The notes beneath the pieces were generated by a model. That model saw only the letters and a program-made list of their open reading frames with translations, made no database searches and was not told the origin of the DNA. A stretch of DNA of 64,000 nucleotides from Amoebophrya sp. A120 (taxonomy: Eukaryota; Sar; Dinophyceae; Syndiniales; Amoebophryaceae). This document shows positions 35,101 to 45,323 of this stretch, piece by piece; within the stretch, counting starts at the first letter, position 1, and each line of letters starts with the position of its first letter. The translations under genes were made by a program, and so were the position numbers. The stretch lies in contig CAJINV010000007.1 in the NCBI GenBank assembly GCA_905178155.1, positions 3,019,151 to 3,083,150 of the forward strand, given 5' to 3'.

Positions 35101-36498
35101 GGCGTCCTCCGTGTGGCAGGCCTTCGCAAAACCGTAGGCCGCGTTAGCCAGATCCTGCGGGTTCCATGTAGAAGAGGTGGAAGTCGTTCCAACAGCCACA
35201 GTATGTTTTGCCAGCTGCAGCTTTGCGCGTTTGCCCAGCTTCTCAAAGAGCGGGGCGTCGAGGTGCCCCGACTTGGCGAAGGCCCAGACCACGTTGCTCA
35301 GCGATTGCGCGGGGAAGGTATCCAAATGCCAATCCACCTGCTTGGCCAGCTCGTGCAGCATCGCGTCATCCAACTGTCCCAGTTTCGCGAACGCCCGGAC
35401 AAAAATCGCGTAGTCCAGCGGGGCGAAGTCGTCCAGCGGTTTCCACGTTTGCTCTTGCCCCTGCGGTGTCAGCAAGTGTTTCCGCACGGCGGGAAAGAAC
35501 TCCGCGTCGGTGACATGGTTCATTTTCGCAAAAGCCTCGGCCAGGTTTGCGATACCCTGCGGCGTGAAGTAATCCAGGATCGGCAGCGCCGCTTCCGCCA
35601 GGTAGCTGAAAAATAACCGCTTGTCGCCGGGAAGGTTAATACTACTATCGCTGACATCTTTGCCGTGCCCTGGCTGCTGTGCTGCTCCGTCAAGAAACCC
35701 CTGTCGTGTGGCGAAAGACGACGCTAGATTCGTCAGCTCCTGGGCCTTCACGTCGGTGATCTTTTTGTCCCCCTGGACGAAGCCGGTCTTTACGGTCTTC
35801 GCGATCTTGGCAAACAGCGCCTCGTCAAAAAAATCCGTCCTTTGGACGCACGCCCAGGCCAGGTTCGCGAGCTCTTGGCTGGTGCAGTCCTGCAGCTTTG
35901 GTTGCACCGCCGCGATGATCGCTTTCATTAGCTGGACTGAAAATAAGTTCTTTTCCGAGGACGACCCTGGTTGTTCCAATCCCTGACAACTCTTGGCCAC
36001 TCCGTGCGCGATGTTGCAGAGCTGTCGAGCCTGAATTTTCGTCGAGTTCTGCACGAGGTCCAGCGTTCGCGAAACCAACTTACGAAGCTGCTGTTCCTTA
36101 GTGGTTAGAGAAGAATCCTCTTGTTCTTTTGCCCCACTATCCCGTTCCTGGGCAGCAGCACCGCCGGCCTGAGAATCACTACTCGACGCACTGGACGACG
36201 ATTCGACCAGCCGTCCCAGCATGTTCCACATCGCCGACAAGTGGATGTAGTCCAGCACCGCCTCGTGTTTCCCATAGATCTGCAGGATCTCGTCCACGCT
36301 CCACGCATTCTTGATATAGCTCGTTAGCATCGCTGCGTTGGGCTGCCAACTGGAGGTTGATCCACTACTTGCTGCAGCGGACGAGCCTTTCTGTACAGCT
36401 TTCGAAGCTGTTCCTTTCGCTTTGCCTCCGCCTTTCTTCCCTGCTCCAAAGGGCGCCTTCCCCAAGCCTCCCTTGAATCCGGACTTCTTCCCCTTCAT
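32110..36498 (-). CDS. fusion of ANLAW-type helical repeats with an FAD-dependent monooxygenase
   Basis: One uninterrupted 1462-codon frame. Residues 1-50 are Lys/Gly-rich. From about 90 to 720 run 35-40-residue helical repeats with the signature 'ANLAWA/ANLAEAFAK/SNVVWAFAK', as in OPR/RAP organellar RNA-binding proteins. At about 745 a Rossmann motif begins ('HILVAGGGIGGAALA', GxGxxG), followed near 945 by 'LLVGADGIFSTVRKQ' and near 1095 by 'LMGDAAHPMTPFRAQGANQA' (the GD motif), the three hallmarks of class A flavin hydroxylases such as UbiH/Coq6 and PHBH. After about 1290 comes a basic linker and a short beta-rich end ('EERVRVLWKHSNSVAIL'). Substrate unknown. No stop, frameshift or splice signal separates the halves. 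Confidence 0.82.
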   Translation of the reverse strand: MKGKKSGFKGGLGKAPFGAGKKGGGKAKGTASKAVQKGSSAAASSGSTSSWQPNAAMLTSYIKNAWSVDEILQIYGKHEAVLDYIHLSAMWNMLGRLVESSSSASSSDSQAGGAAAQERDSGAKEQEDSSLTTKEQQLRKLVSRTLDLVQNSTKIQARQLCNIAHGVAKSCQGLEQPGSSSEKNLFSVQLMKAIIAAVQPKLQDCTSQELANLAWACVQRTDFFDEALFAKIAKTVKTGFVQGDKKITDVKAQELTNLASSFATRQGFLDGAAQQPGHGKDVSDSSINLPGDKRLFFSYLAEAALPILDYFTPQGIANLAEAFAKMNHVTDAEFFPAVRKHLLTPQGQEQTWKPLDDFAPLDYAIFVRAFAKLGQLDDAMLHELAKQVDWHLDTFPAQSLSNVVWAFAKSGHLDAPLFEKLGKRAKLQLAKHTVAVGTTSTSSTWNPQDLANAAYGFAKACHTEDAELWELIARHAVLRIHEFNAQDLTNTAWALAKVGHPHPEFFETVADQITRKKPEKSAVSTTASTLIPPTTASLVSSLTPPQISNLTWAFCEVRKQEKQTSATSSCSKIKSTESIKLKLYKQVFSALADATMQKVENCTPSELANLAWQFANSNYLDKNLFETLAKPVAKYATEFGEDDLKNVEWAFAQIANSRKCADVVALFRKKAGKSGLAGGQDDADGGGSRVGSGATAEDDHDILGKKSCTKSAAAAQLSPSEISARLQELFNTPAAREKYKSNKGPHILVAGGGIGGAALAVALQTYGLGNVTVLETDKSFSSRKQGYGLTIQRQDMLQVMNINLQKDDAPSTSHYSFDSAGNILGFYGEAFSGSAQQQQQQFLSQEQQGGNGCSDGKRFVHIPRQQLRQRILEQVQPGVIRWGSKLQSFEVVAAGENLHDGSGSASSTSERTSKKSSNSPLASNRPAPGTVSVTLTDQTVLTADLLVGADGIFSTVRKQMKLRNDRLNYCGLVVVLGIVHKPCKLAERRIFETMDGTTRIYAMPFTTSSTMWQLSFPSSEEDAKKWSKDPALLKKEILRRCLHWHQPVPQLLAQTELENMAGYPVYDRDQLQPEVLRAAATSTVDPKKGSESLSPVTLMGDAAHPMTPFRAQGANQALSDAALLAETLAESILRESRSSSPSVLAGAGATSLCTTAPGKDGGHDVSTSSPASQITAGLLKALLVFERKMLNRSGRIVELSREKAKALHSPLALQVGRKVQRQNKTGIDMQQAIRALRKKKIGAHSCEGTEKNLDQILLDTIDEDRRRGGATSSTSAVPEKKKKDLKRGASAKTKTATVAGKQQKEASRGESVGKDVTNQPARKRRKVLEDPAEVTPSAGGAASTKTATVNVEATRTSSTGSSEESKNAIPSAELVAPSGGSASKTRLWGYCQQEENWKKCDHLGKVIEKNGEERVRVLWKHSNSVAILSGDCVRLRGKFDKVDKGKKVRKEKKKKKKKGDSG

Positions 36499-37837
36499 GA
36501 TCAGACAGATGGTATACCAGACACCCAGGGGCTAAACGTAAACTCTACTTCAGGGTATAATTTCTAAAATGAAGAAAAAACAAAACTACTTACACCCTCA
36601 TTGTCAACGCCAACTACTTTATCACGAATATCCCACCTTTCTTTCTGTCGCCTGGGATAAAAAAATCCGCATAGTGAACAAGATCGATCAACTCATGGGT
36701 CTAGCAGCCAGCCCTTGTCGTGGAGGACACTAGCTTATTTAAAAGAAGCACGACGAGAAATGATCTGGTTTGCATTTCCCTCAGGAAGAGGGTTTCCGGG
36801 CCACGACACCAGTCCGTGCAGTTAAGAATCACTTGTTTCAAGAACAGATCTGATTGACTTCCTTCCATCGCTGATCCTCGATAAATCCATTGTACCGGGG
36901 ATCCTCTAGATGGTGCTGCGGATCTTCTTGTTATGCTTCGTTCTGTGACCCTTCTCCTTTCGAACTTGCTCACTTTCGAACTGTGTGTATTCCTCATCGA
37001 TCTTGTTCGACTTGTTGTTTTTAAGTGAGTAGCAGAGCAAGCCTCGTCACCTCTGGATCTGGTCTCGTTCATTTGCCAAAAAAATCAAGTATAAATTCTA
37101 CGGTGATCATCGACGCCTCAAAAGCCTGATCTTTGTTTTCCTTCTGCTGACCTTCAAATTCAACACAAGCGTGCACACAACCAGACATCTGCACGAATGT
37201 ATCCTATATTGAAACGAGAATGCAGGCAGTAGCAAATTCACTTGCATCACAAAATCGTTCCTAACTCCTTAATGAAACATCTTTTCCGCGCGATTAGGAA
37301 GTTAGTTCGTGGTCTTATCGATCAGCGACAAGTTCCGTCCGGTCGCCGCTTCTTCGGTCCGTTCTATCGCTTCACCTCTGCCTGACTAAAGTTGCGAAGT
37401 TATTTCTACTTGGTACTATTGCTCCTGAACCTGGAGCAAGGAACGTGATTATTGTTCCGCTGGCAAATAAAGTATTCGCTCTTGTATCTGCTTCAGCAGT
37501 ATCAAACAAAATCGAAATTAGCAAGGGGTAAGATTGTAAGCTGATTGATCAGAAAACCTCTGCAAAATTATCATCTTTTTCATCTTGGGATGCAGAAACA
37601 ACAAACAAAAGCTCGCTCTTCTAGCTCTGCAGAAATAAGGAAAATACGGGCGGAATCTTGGTCATTTTCCGCTTTGCTCACAAATTGTAATGTTGAAAAG
37701 CTCATCTACTCGGTGGACAAACAACAGAGACGGTTTAGTTGTATTGGTTGTTAGTACTGGTGTGTCATGGTACGGCTTCGCACAAAGCAGGACGGTGCTG
37801 TAGTGCGTGTATCAGTCTCCTCCTGTCATTCAAAAAA
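36499..37837. other. gene-free stretch
   Basis: 1.3 kb between the fusion gene and the 3' end of the rhomboid gene. Short frames (37072-36701 minus, 37545-37754 plus) show no motif. I see nothing else. Confidence 0.5.
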
Positions 37838-39961
37838 TTACATGAGGATGTTTTTCGGGTGCAACAAAGTCCCGCAGTTCGGGATCGGCACCGTTGGGTT
37901 CATGAAAACCACCTTCCCCGTTCCCAGCAGACAGAACCACGACAAAGTCATCTTCGCCAGCTTTTTCCCGGTTTCGTACCAGACCGGGCGGTGCTCCGGG
38001 CTCATGTCCGCCAGACACAACGACATCAAGTACCCGCCCAGCAGCCCGCCCACGTGGCCCCACATGTCCAGGTGCGGCGCCAGGTTGCTCATCACCACGA
38101 GGGCCAACAGCATCCCGCCGAACCAGAAGGACAGTCGTCCCTTCGACTCTTCGGACAGCAAGTGCCAGGTCAAGTGCACCTCCGAGAACCAGACGCCGAG
38201 CAAACCGAAGGCGGACGTAGACGCCCCCACCGCGAGCTTGTAGGGGTCCACCAAAATAGACACCAGGTTGCCGAAGTAGCCACAGAAGAGGTAGAGAATC
38301 ATGAACCTTTTTTGATTTTTTTTTTGTCGATACGAATAGCCTGTAGTTGTTCATTATTCCGAATACATTCTTGGTTTTTGTGCTTGTTGAAAATGAATGC
38401 ACAGACTTTGTTGAACATTTTCATTCTGTTACTTTGTCGGAGGTGCCATCTTCCCGTCGTCCCGCTTGGATCAAATACAAATTGTTGAAAATAATTCAAC
38501 AATAAAAATCAACTCTAGAAGTACTTCTTCGTGCCCAGTTGCTGCTCGATGCCGAACCCAACGCGGCTCTGGAAGAAGAGGTTAAAGAAAATGTGCAGTC
38601 CGTTTGCGTGCAGCATCATGGGCGTCAGCAGCCGCCAGATCTGCCCTGTGGCGATCGAGGGGCCCCAGGAGGCGCCGAGCAGGTACAGCGAGCAGGTATT
38701 CGGACTCAGGGCGAAGTTCGTGCCCATCAGCTGCGCCGCGGGGGAGTTGGCCGCGTTGGAACCCATCGTAAGAAACAGCGACCCAGCGTACTCCAGGAGC
38801 TGCAAGATGCAAATGCGCTTCAGAAACGTGTCGTGCTTGAAGGCGGGAAACAGACTCTCCGTGATGGTTTCCGCAACGGAGGCTTGGACTATCGTACAGA
38901 AAAAAAGTATGAACTAGCGAACTTAATATATTTGGTTGCGCACTCTATTTGTGATGTTGTTGACATGACAAAATCGCCGGAAGGGTGTCGCTCTTCTTGC
39001 GGCAGTGGCATGTCAATCTTGTAGAATGCAGACGACTCGGACGTCACAATTACAGAGCTTTGCATGCCTATGAAACTACTGTGCCAGCATTTTTCTGTTG
39101 GATACGCCCGCTTGCCGGCGCTGGGGGCGGCGTCATCAGGAGTGAAGCTGTAGGGACGACGAGGATAAGATGAGGGAAAAAATATTCTACAAAAAATGAA
39201 TTGGGGACGAAGAGAGACTGCTCTAGTAAGCGCAAAAAGAGAAGAACCAAAACATCGTCAACAAGCAAACCCAACGTATCTATACCTCCACTGGCTTTGG
39301 CGCCGAAGAGCAGTTTCCCGTAGAGAAAATAGGACGAGGAAAGAATTGCGGGCACGAGGAACATGGGCAACGAAATTTTCTCAATCTCCTCCTCGATAGG
39401 TTTCTGTGTGAGGACCGAAATGACGTTTTTTTTCACTGTTCTGGAAGAAGAAGAGGTTGGCGACTTGATGGACGTGCACCTGCTGCTCCCGTTCAAAAGT
39501 CCATCAAGTAGGCTGATCCAGCAAGAATTATAACCCTCTACTTCTCCTGCTTCCGCGCTGACGACTCGCTCGATCTCCATCTCCTCTCCTTGTGCGACCT
39601 CGGCCTGGAAGCATTGGTCTTGGTCTCCACCACGACCCCCGTCAGCACAAGAACTCTCCTCCGTCGAATCGAAATCCGCACCGCAAAACAACGCCCGGTC
39701 TTCCTGGCGCTCGACTTTCGCAGCAAACCGCTGCAGCACGACGCGCCGCAACCTTGGCGTCGCGGCGGCCGTGGTGGTACTTGTTTCGTCGATCGCTGGT
39801 GACACTGACGACAAGTACAGTTCACCTTGGAGATGGGACGCCCGTCGCCGTTCCTGCCGCAGCATTCGCCGGGTGCTGGCCGGCAGCGCGGCTTCGGCCC
39901 CGTCAAACAGGAACCAGTCGGCCCGCGCGCGCCGCTCGGGCTTGGAAAAAAGCGTCACCAT
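37838..39961 (-). CDS. rhomboid intramembrane serine protease
   Basis: Three exons, 39961-39286, 38888-38525 and 38306-37838, all GT-AG (donors GTATAG and GTACTT), sum 1509 nt, 502 residues. The rhomboid core is complete: 'LTPMMLHANGLHIFFNLFFQ' (HxN region), catalytic Ser in 'VGASTSAFGLLG' (about residue 376) and catalytic His in 'DMWGHVGGLLGGYL' (about 430). An N-terminal extension of about 190 charged residues precedes a first membrane helix ('ISLPMFLVPAILSSSYFLYG'). Rhomboids cut transmembrane helices; in apicomplexans they shed TSR adhesins from the cell surface. The window also holds such a TSR protein at 59-63 kb. Confidence 0.88.
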
Positions 39962-41015
39962 GGGCAGCGGCGGGTGCGTCTTTTAAGATTCGCAATCAGC
40001 GGTTTTTTCCCGGTCGCGTGAGCTTCTTCATTTTGACGCCTTGTTCATCCCCTAACCGGATGTCTAAGTTGATTCTTCTGCTACAATGTGAAGTAGATGC
40101 AACTCATGTACAACTTTGAAATTCTTTAGTTTACGACGAAATTATATCAAGCTCCTCCTCCTTCCTCACATCAAAATTTGAAGTTACTCAAGCGAAATCG
40201 CACCACGACAAGAAGCGATTTTTTTCTTCTCTGTTTTTCTCTCTCCTCGATTTACATATCCCGAATATCGACTTTCGAGCACCCTTCGAAACAGAGCTAT
40301 CGTCTGCAATTCGTTGCAACACAAAGAGTTACTTACATTGGCTCACGAATTCTATGCCTTTCGACATTCCCACGGCAAAAGGCAGTCACCGCCAACTTTC
40401 CATGCCCGAAGTGATGGTGTAGCGTCACAAAGGCAACTGCCTCTAGTTTCAGCTCATTGGACCTAAAAGGGGCGCCGCAAAATGTTGATAATCCTCTCTG
40501 GGATACTAGGACGATTACGCATTCGAAAAGGAAAGGAAAATAAATTCCGCCCTGTTCGCGCGAAGTTCCAAACTCCCGACACTGTTGATGCGTCTGTGCA
40601 ATTGATTTCCGTATCTGCACCGAGCTACCCACGCGTTACAATTTGAGCCCAAGAAAAGTAGCTACAGCTAGCCCTGTGTACTATATTGTTCCTATGCGAG
40701 AAGGCGTACTCGTAGTATGTATGATTGTTTTTCGTAGCTCCAGTGGCGCTGGCAGGCTGCAAAAGTGTTGGTCTCTTTACTGACTAAATTTGTACATGTT
40801 TACTTGTCCTCCAAAACCGTGTGTGTTTACTTCTCCCCGCGTTGAGATTTAAATTCTTGATTGTAAAAGTTTGATTTTTTGTTTCTGAATGAAGATCTGA
40901 AGCTAAGCAAATGGCTTCTTGGTCTTTTGAGTTTTACCTGTTGATTAACATTAAGCAGCTCAGATGTTCTACAACTTTAGCTCGTTTCTTGAACTGATTA
41001 TTCGTCACAACTCTT
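39962..41015. other. intergenic region upstream of rhomboid
   Basis: About 1 kb; no coding frame or repeat supported. Probably the promoter/5' UTR of the rhomboid gene and the 3' flank of the next. Confidence 0.5.
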
Positions 41016-43484
41016 TTACCGCAGCACACTTTTTGATCCGCCCCCCAGACTGGACCTTCGCATGTCAATGATCGGTCCCCCGGCGTTGCTGCCGGCGTAC
41101 CCCTTCGAGGGTCTTCTTTTGACCGGCAGTGCGTGCTTCACGCAACGCCCCTCCGGGGCGGGCAGCAGCGTCCACGTGACGCCCTTGTACAGCCGCTCCC
41201 GCAGCGCTTCTTCGTACTGGCTCTGCAGGTTGGGGTCCTTCTGCGCCTCGATGGATTTGGCCACTTCGTGGGCCGTTTGGTGCTGCGACGACATGGTGTT
41301 GGTTTGGATGTACTCCAGAAACAGCAGCTCCCCCTCGGCCTGCCGCTTCGTCAGCTGCCGGTAGTCCTCAAACTGCATGGGAACCAGCTGGCAGAGCAAG
41401 CCGTGCACTTCCGCCACGATCATGTGGGTGGGGTCCGCGTTCCAGTCTTCCAGTTTGATGGCAGTCAGGTCCTCGTCAACCTCTTCGTGGTACTTGTTCC
41501 TCTTCCTCCCGTTGTTCGGAAACTTCGGCTGCATGCTGCCACCTGGAGAAGATTGCAGAATTTGAATTTGCAATACAAATATGAATATCAGAGCGGCAAC
41601 ACTAGAGAAAAAAAATGCGGCGCGGCGAGGCCGCCGGACATCAGATCAATCATTTTCTAAACGGGTGGTGTAAAACCAGCACCAAAGATTATGAAAATAC
41701 GTTTCAACGGCACCGCGTTCACAACATAGACGTGCGTGCTGCCGCTGGCGCGGTCTGTGTTCAAATCCTTCAGCACTTGCAACGGCCGGCGGTCGTTCCA
41801 GGTCAGAATCAGGGACAGGTCGACGAAGATCTCGAACAGCACGCAGAGGAGCACCAGAAGACTGCCAAAAAAACCCACCATGTCCTCCTTCATCAGGTAG
41901 TCGACTGGCGTCACCGTCCCCGCAAACAGGTAGAAATAAAGCGGGTACCTGAATCATCATGATGACGTCAGAGGCCTGTTTACCAGCATAGCTCGTAGTT
42001 GTTCTCATGCTATTAAACAGGAGTGCGACACACTCTGCTCGTAGTTGTAATGCATGGCAGTTTATTGCACCTCTCACTCTGTTGTGCTGGTGCAACAATC
42101 AAGCTAGAGGAAAATAGATTCATAGATAATACCTCAAAAGCGCGGTGAGTGGGCGGACGTAGTTGAAAAAGTGCGGCACGTTCCACCCGATCGAAACGAT
42201 GAGGCAAAAAACCAACACCACGTCGGCTGGTATGGAAACAAACGTAGAGGCAGGGAGTGCCTTTTTTCTTTGCGGAACTCGTATTATACCAACGTAGAGT
42301 GGCCTTTTTACTTTTCTGTTTTATTATTGCGCCGAAGTTAATATTGCCCTGCTTCTACAAGTCTGCATTTGCATTTGACCAAGAATTCCTGCGATGCAAG
42401 ATGAAGAGGTGGTACCACCAAGTCTCGCACGAGCAGCACTGTTGCCCGTTTGTTGTATGCCCATCCCATAACAATGAGCAAGGCGAAAAACTGCTGCGTG
42501 AATGCCATAAAAATGATCATGAAGAGCATGGAAACCGCCGGACTCAGGTTCGTCATCTGTGGCAGATACGATTCCTGCCACCTGGTTTGAATTCATGTGG
42601 TTTGAAAAGTCACTAAAAATAGGTCCTTTTTCGTACTTTTGTCGGCTGACATCAAGCACGTCGAAAATGTCTACCACATGTTCTGCACCAGCTTCTTCTG
42701 TTCAGTACGAAACTCTAAGTACAAAGTCAGGGCAAAGAAAAAACGCGACAAGAAAATCAGTATACGGAGTAATGTCTTTTCGAAACGGGAGCGGCACTCG
42801 CAAGGCCTCCTGAATACACTCCAGGCGGGTCTTCTCGTTGCTGCACTCGTCCCAAATCTGGTGGAAAAGCCAGGTCCGCATCAGCAAGGGTTTTGGCTTC
42901 ATCAGGTAGAGCTCCTGGCACAACTCGTTCGGCAAGCCACCGATGATTTCCCGCTCGGAAAAGAGATCCACGAGGTGAAAGTCCGGAATTTTTTCCAAAT
43001 CTTGCTTTCGCTGCAACAGCCGCTGCTTTTGTGCGTGCCGCACCTCTATCAAATGCAAAAGTGTCTGGGTCTGGAAGAATGCAAGATTTGTCATGCATAT
43101 TTCTCATGACCCATCATGCCTGTAATGCTTGACCTAGCATCGCAGACTTTTAGAGGGCTTCCTGATGTACCTTCCGCATGAGAAATGCCCTGTCCGTGTA
43201 GCAAAAACCGCACCCCTCTTGCTGGTCATGCAATACAAATTGATGTAGAGTCCAAAAACAGCATGACAAGTTGCAATCTTTCAGGCCCAGACATTTTTAC
43301 AATCCGTAACCTCCGCGGACTGCTGCTTCTGTTCCAGCTTCTGGAGTAGCAACAGCTCCTTCGAAACTTCGACGGTCGACCTCGTCAGCTCCAAGTGCAC
43401 CCGGCCGGTGAAAGGGCACCGGTGGCTTCTCCCGAGAAGCGGATCCGGGATGGAGGCGACCCATCTGCGAAACTCCAGGTACAT
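41016..43484 (-). CDS. multi-pass membrane protein, family not recognised
   Basis: Exon pieces in order: about 43484-43309 ('VEVSKELLLLQKLEQKQQ'), then across introner A6 43041 onward ('DLFSEREIIGGLPNELCQEL'), GT-AG to about 42583 ('WQESYLPQMTNLSPAV' then a hydrophobic helix), about 42260-42130 ('ADVVLVFCLIVSIGWNV'), about 41955-41710 ('GFFGSLLVLLCVLFEIFVDL') and 41573-41016, a soluble, Glu/Gln-rich C-terminus. At least three membrane helices. The 'REIIGGLPNELCQEL' part recalls the C-linker of cyclic-nucleotide-gated channels, but its position before the helices argues against that. The true start may be upstream, where an ATG-opened exon at about 44390-44230 ends in a GTAAGTAAG donor. The splice between the second and third helices is unresolved. 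Confidence 0.55.
43047..43308. mobile_element. introner type A, copy A6 (262 bp)
   Basis: Edges TATCAAATGCAAAAGTGTC and ACATTTTTACAATCCGTA, flanked by ACCTC at 43042-43046 and 43309-43313. Removal joins 'EQKQQSAEV' to 'RHAQKQRLLQ' in frame within the minus-strand membrane-protein gene. Confidence 0.9.
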
Positions 43485-45323
43485 CGGCGACCGCCGGATC
43501 TTACTGCGCTTGTTATGGTTGGGAAGTCTTGCGAAACTTATTTTTCGAGAGAAAATCCGTCTTCGTCATGCACAAATTATGCGTATGCGAGGACCTCCTG
43601 CACAGAAATCGCACTACGCACTGTCCGTGCGCATCGCGATTCCGCCATACACAATAACAGTTCGCGTCTTGGTCGGTTGCTACATCGGACGGAGGGAACA
43701 TGGTTTGACGCACAACACAACCCTTCCCAAGTACAGACACACTTTCGTTCTCAAGACCACTAGGCGTGTTTGCCCAGATACTGTCGCTCTGCTTTGTTGA
43801 TTGAGCTTGACCTGCGGTGTTCAAATGTTGACAGTTACATTCGCCTACCAAGGGAAACAAAGGCAAGAAAATTGAAATTGACATCGATAATCAACGACCT
43901 ATCGAAATATGAAGTGTCATCCGATAAGTAAACCCAGTTCCGAAAAAAATGTACCAGCTCCGCCGCCTGGCTGGGTCCATGCTGACGGATCCCCGCGCTT
44001 TCGAATTACGCCGGCTCCCTAACTCCATCGAGGCAGTAATACTGCTTCGTCGCCGGAAAGTTCACTTATCCCGGCGAAATGATTCCTGTGCCAGCGACAC
44101 CGGGTCCTCAGGGTGTGATTCTACTTTTCTCGCTACGTTCTACAAACTTAGAACGTAGCGCAACGTATGCAAAGCCAAGCAAGTCAACTTGGCGATTGTT
44201 GCACAAGAAACGCTGGAGTACTTACTTACGACAAGGTCATCTCTACTAGATCCCTTGTTCCATACAAGACAAACACAATTTCACCAGGATAGCGGACCAA
44301 CTCGGTATTGAAATTTGCATTCAACAGCTGCGAATCCGCCATTTTCGAAGCACGACCTTTCGATTTATTCGACATTTGCCATGCAAAAAAAACATTAGCA
44401 CTACATCGCAAAATACGATTTGATATATGATAGATTGCACAAAATCAAGCTAGAACGGAAAAAGAATCGTACGTCCGGTGCTCCCTCTGCGTTCGGAAAA
44501 CGCCTTCAAGTATGGAAGTGAATAAGCAACCTTTCTTCAATTACCATCAGCGGTCAGTTTCATGCAATTGCACGCCATGCTCATGCCGACGCCGAATTGT
44601 GTCAGCTGCATAACTAGTTACATGTGTACTTAGGATGTATTCGCGCATGACAGGAGCAGTACCGCTTTCTTACGAAGAAAATTGTGACTTTCACATGTTT
44701 CATAACGATCCTCCATCGTCCATAGACCGCCGCCGGACGGCGTCTAGGGATCGCCGTCTCTCCTCCATGGCTCGTCCTCACGTCGAAAGGCTATTGACAC
44801 TAGAGGATCACGACTGCCGGCACACTGCGTCTTGGATTTACTTTCACCCCCTGGTGTATTGGCATCTTCCTGGATTGATGTGGCTGCCGCGCCTCATCTC
44901 ACTCTAGCAGCGCAGGTAGTGAATGATCTGCTAGTTAGTCCACCATTCAAGTCAGCTGTGGCACATGGAATTAATATAGAGCGATATGCACAGTTGAATC
45001 TCAACAGTTGTACGAAAACTCTTGATTATTTCCGCGGGCCTCCTCATAGCTACACTTCCCGCTCTCGTATGTGGCCGGCAAAATCCGTTCAGAAAAAAGC
45101 TCGCGGACGCTAGATGCTTTCTTTACGCAGCTTCAGTCTTCTCGCTCTCTTGTCCTCTCGATGTCCCAGGAGATTCCTGAGAAAAAAGACAAACACTAAA
45201 AACGACTCAATGTCTTGATAACTGCCCGTGGTCGTTTGCGCCGCGATGACCTTTAACACGACCGCTGATACATTTGCGCTGCGTCAGACAATGGTGTGAA
45301 ATTTCAAAGGTTCCTAAGTGACG
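43485..45323. other. upstream region of the membrane-protein gene and intergenic DNA
   Basis: May contain a first exon (ATG near 44377, 'MSNKSKGRASKMADSQ', donor GTAAGTAAG near 44226) for the gene at 41016-43484, but the link is not proved. From 44400 to 45323 I see no gene. Confidence 0.35.
44131..44160. repeat. perfect 12-bp hairpin
   Basis: CGCTACGTTCTA (44131-44142) and its exact inverse (44149-44160) around a 6-nt loop. Possibly inside an intron of the upstream part of the membrane-protein gene. Confidence 0.7.

Noticed and set aside
42702-43094. Cyclic-nucleotide-gated channel C-linker
   Set aside because: The similarity is short and the segment precedes, not follows, the membrane helices.
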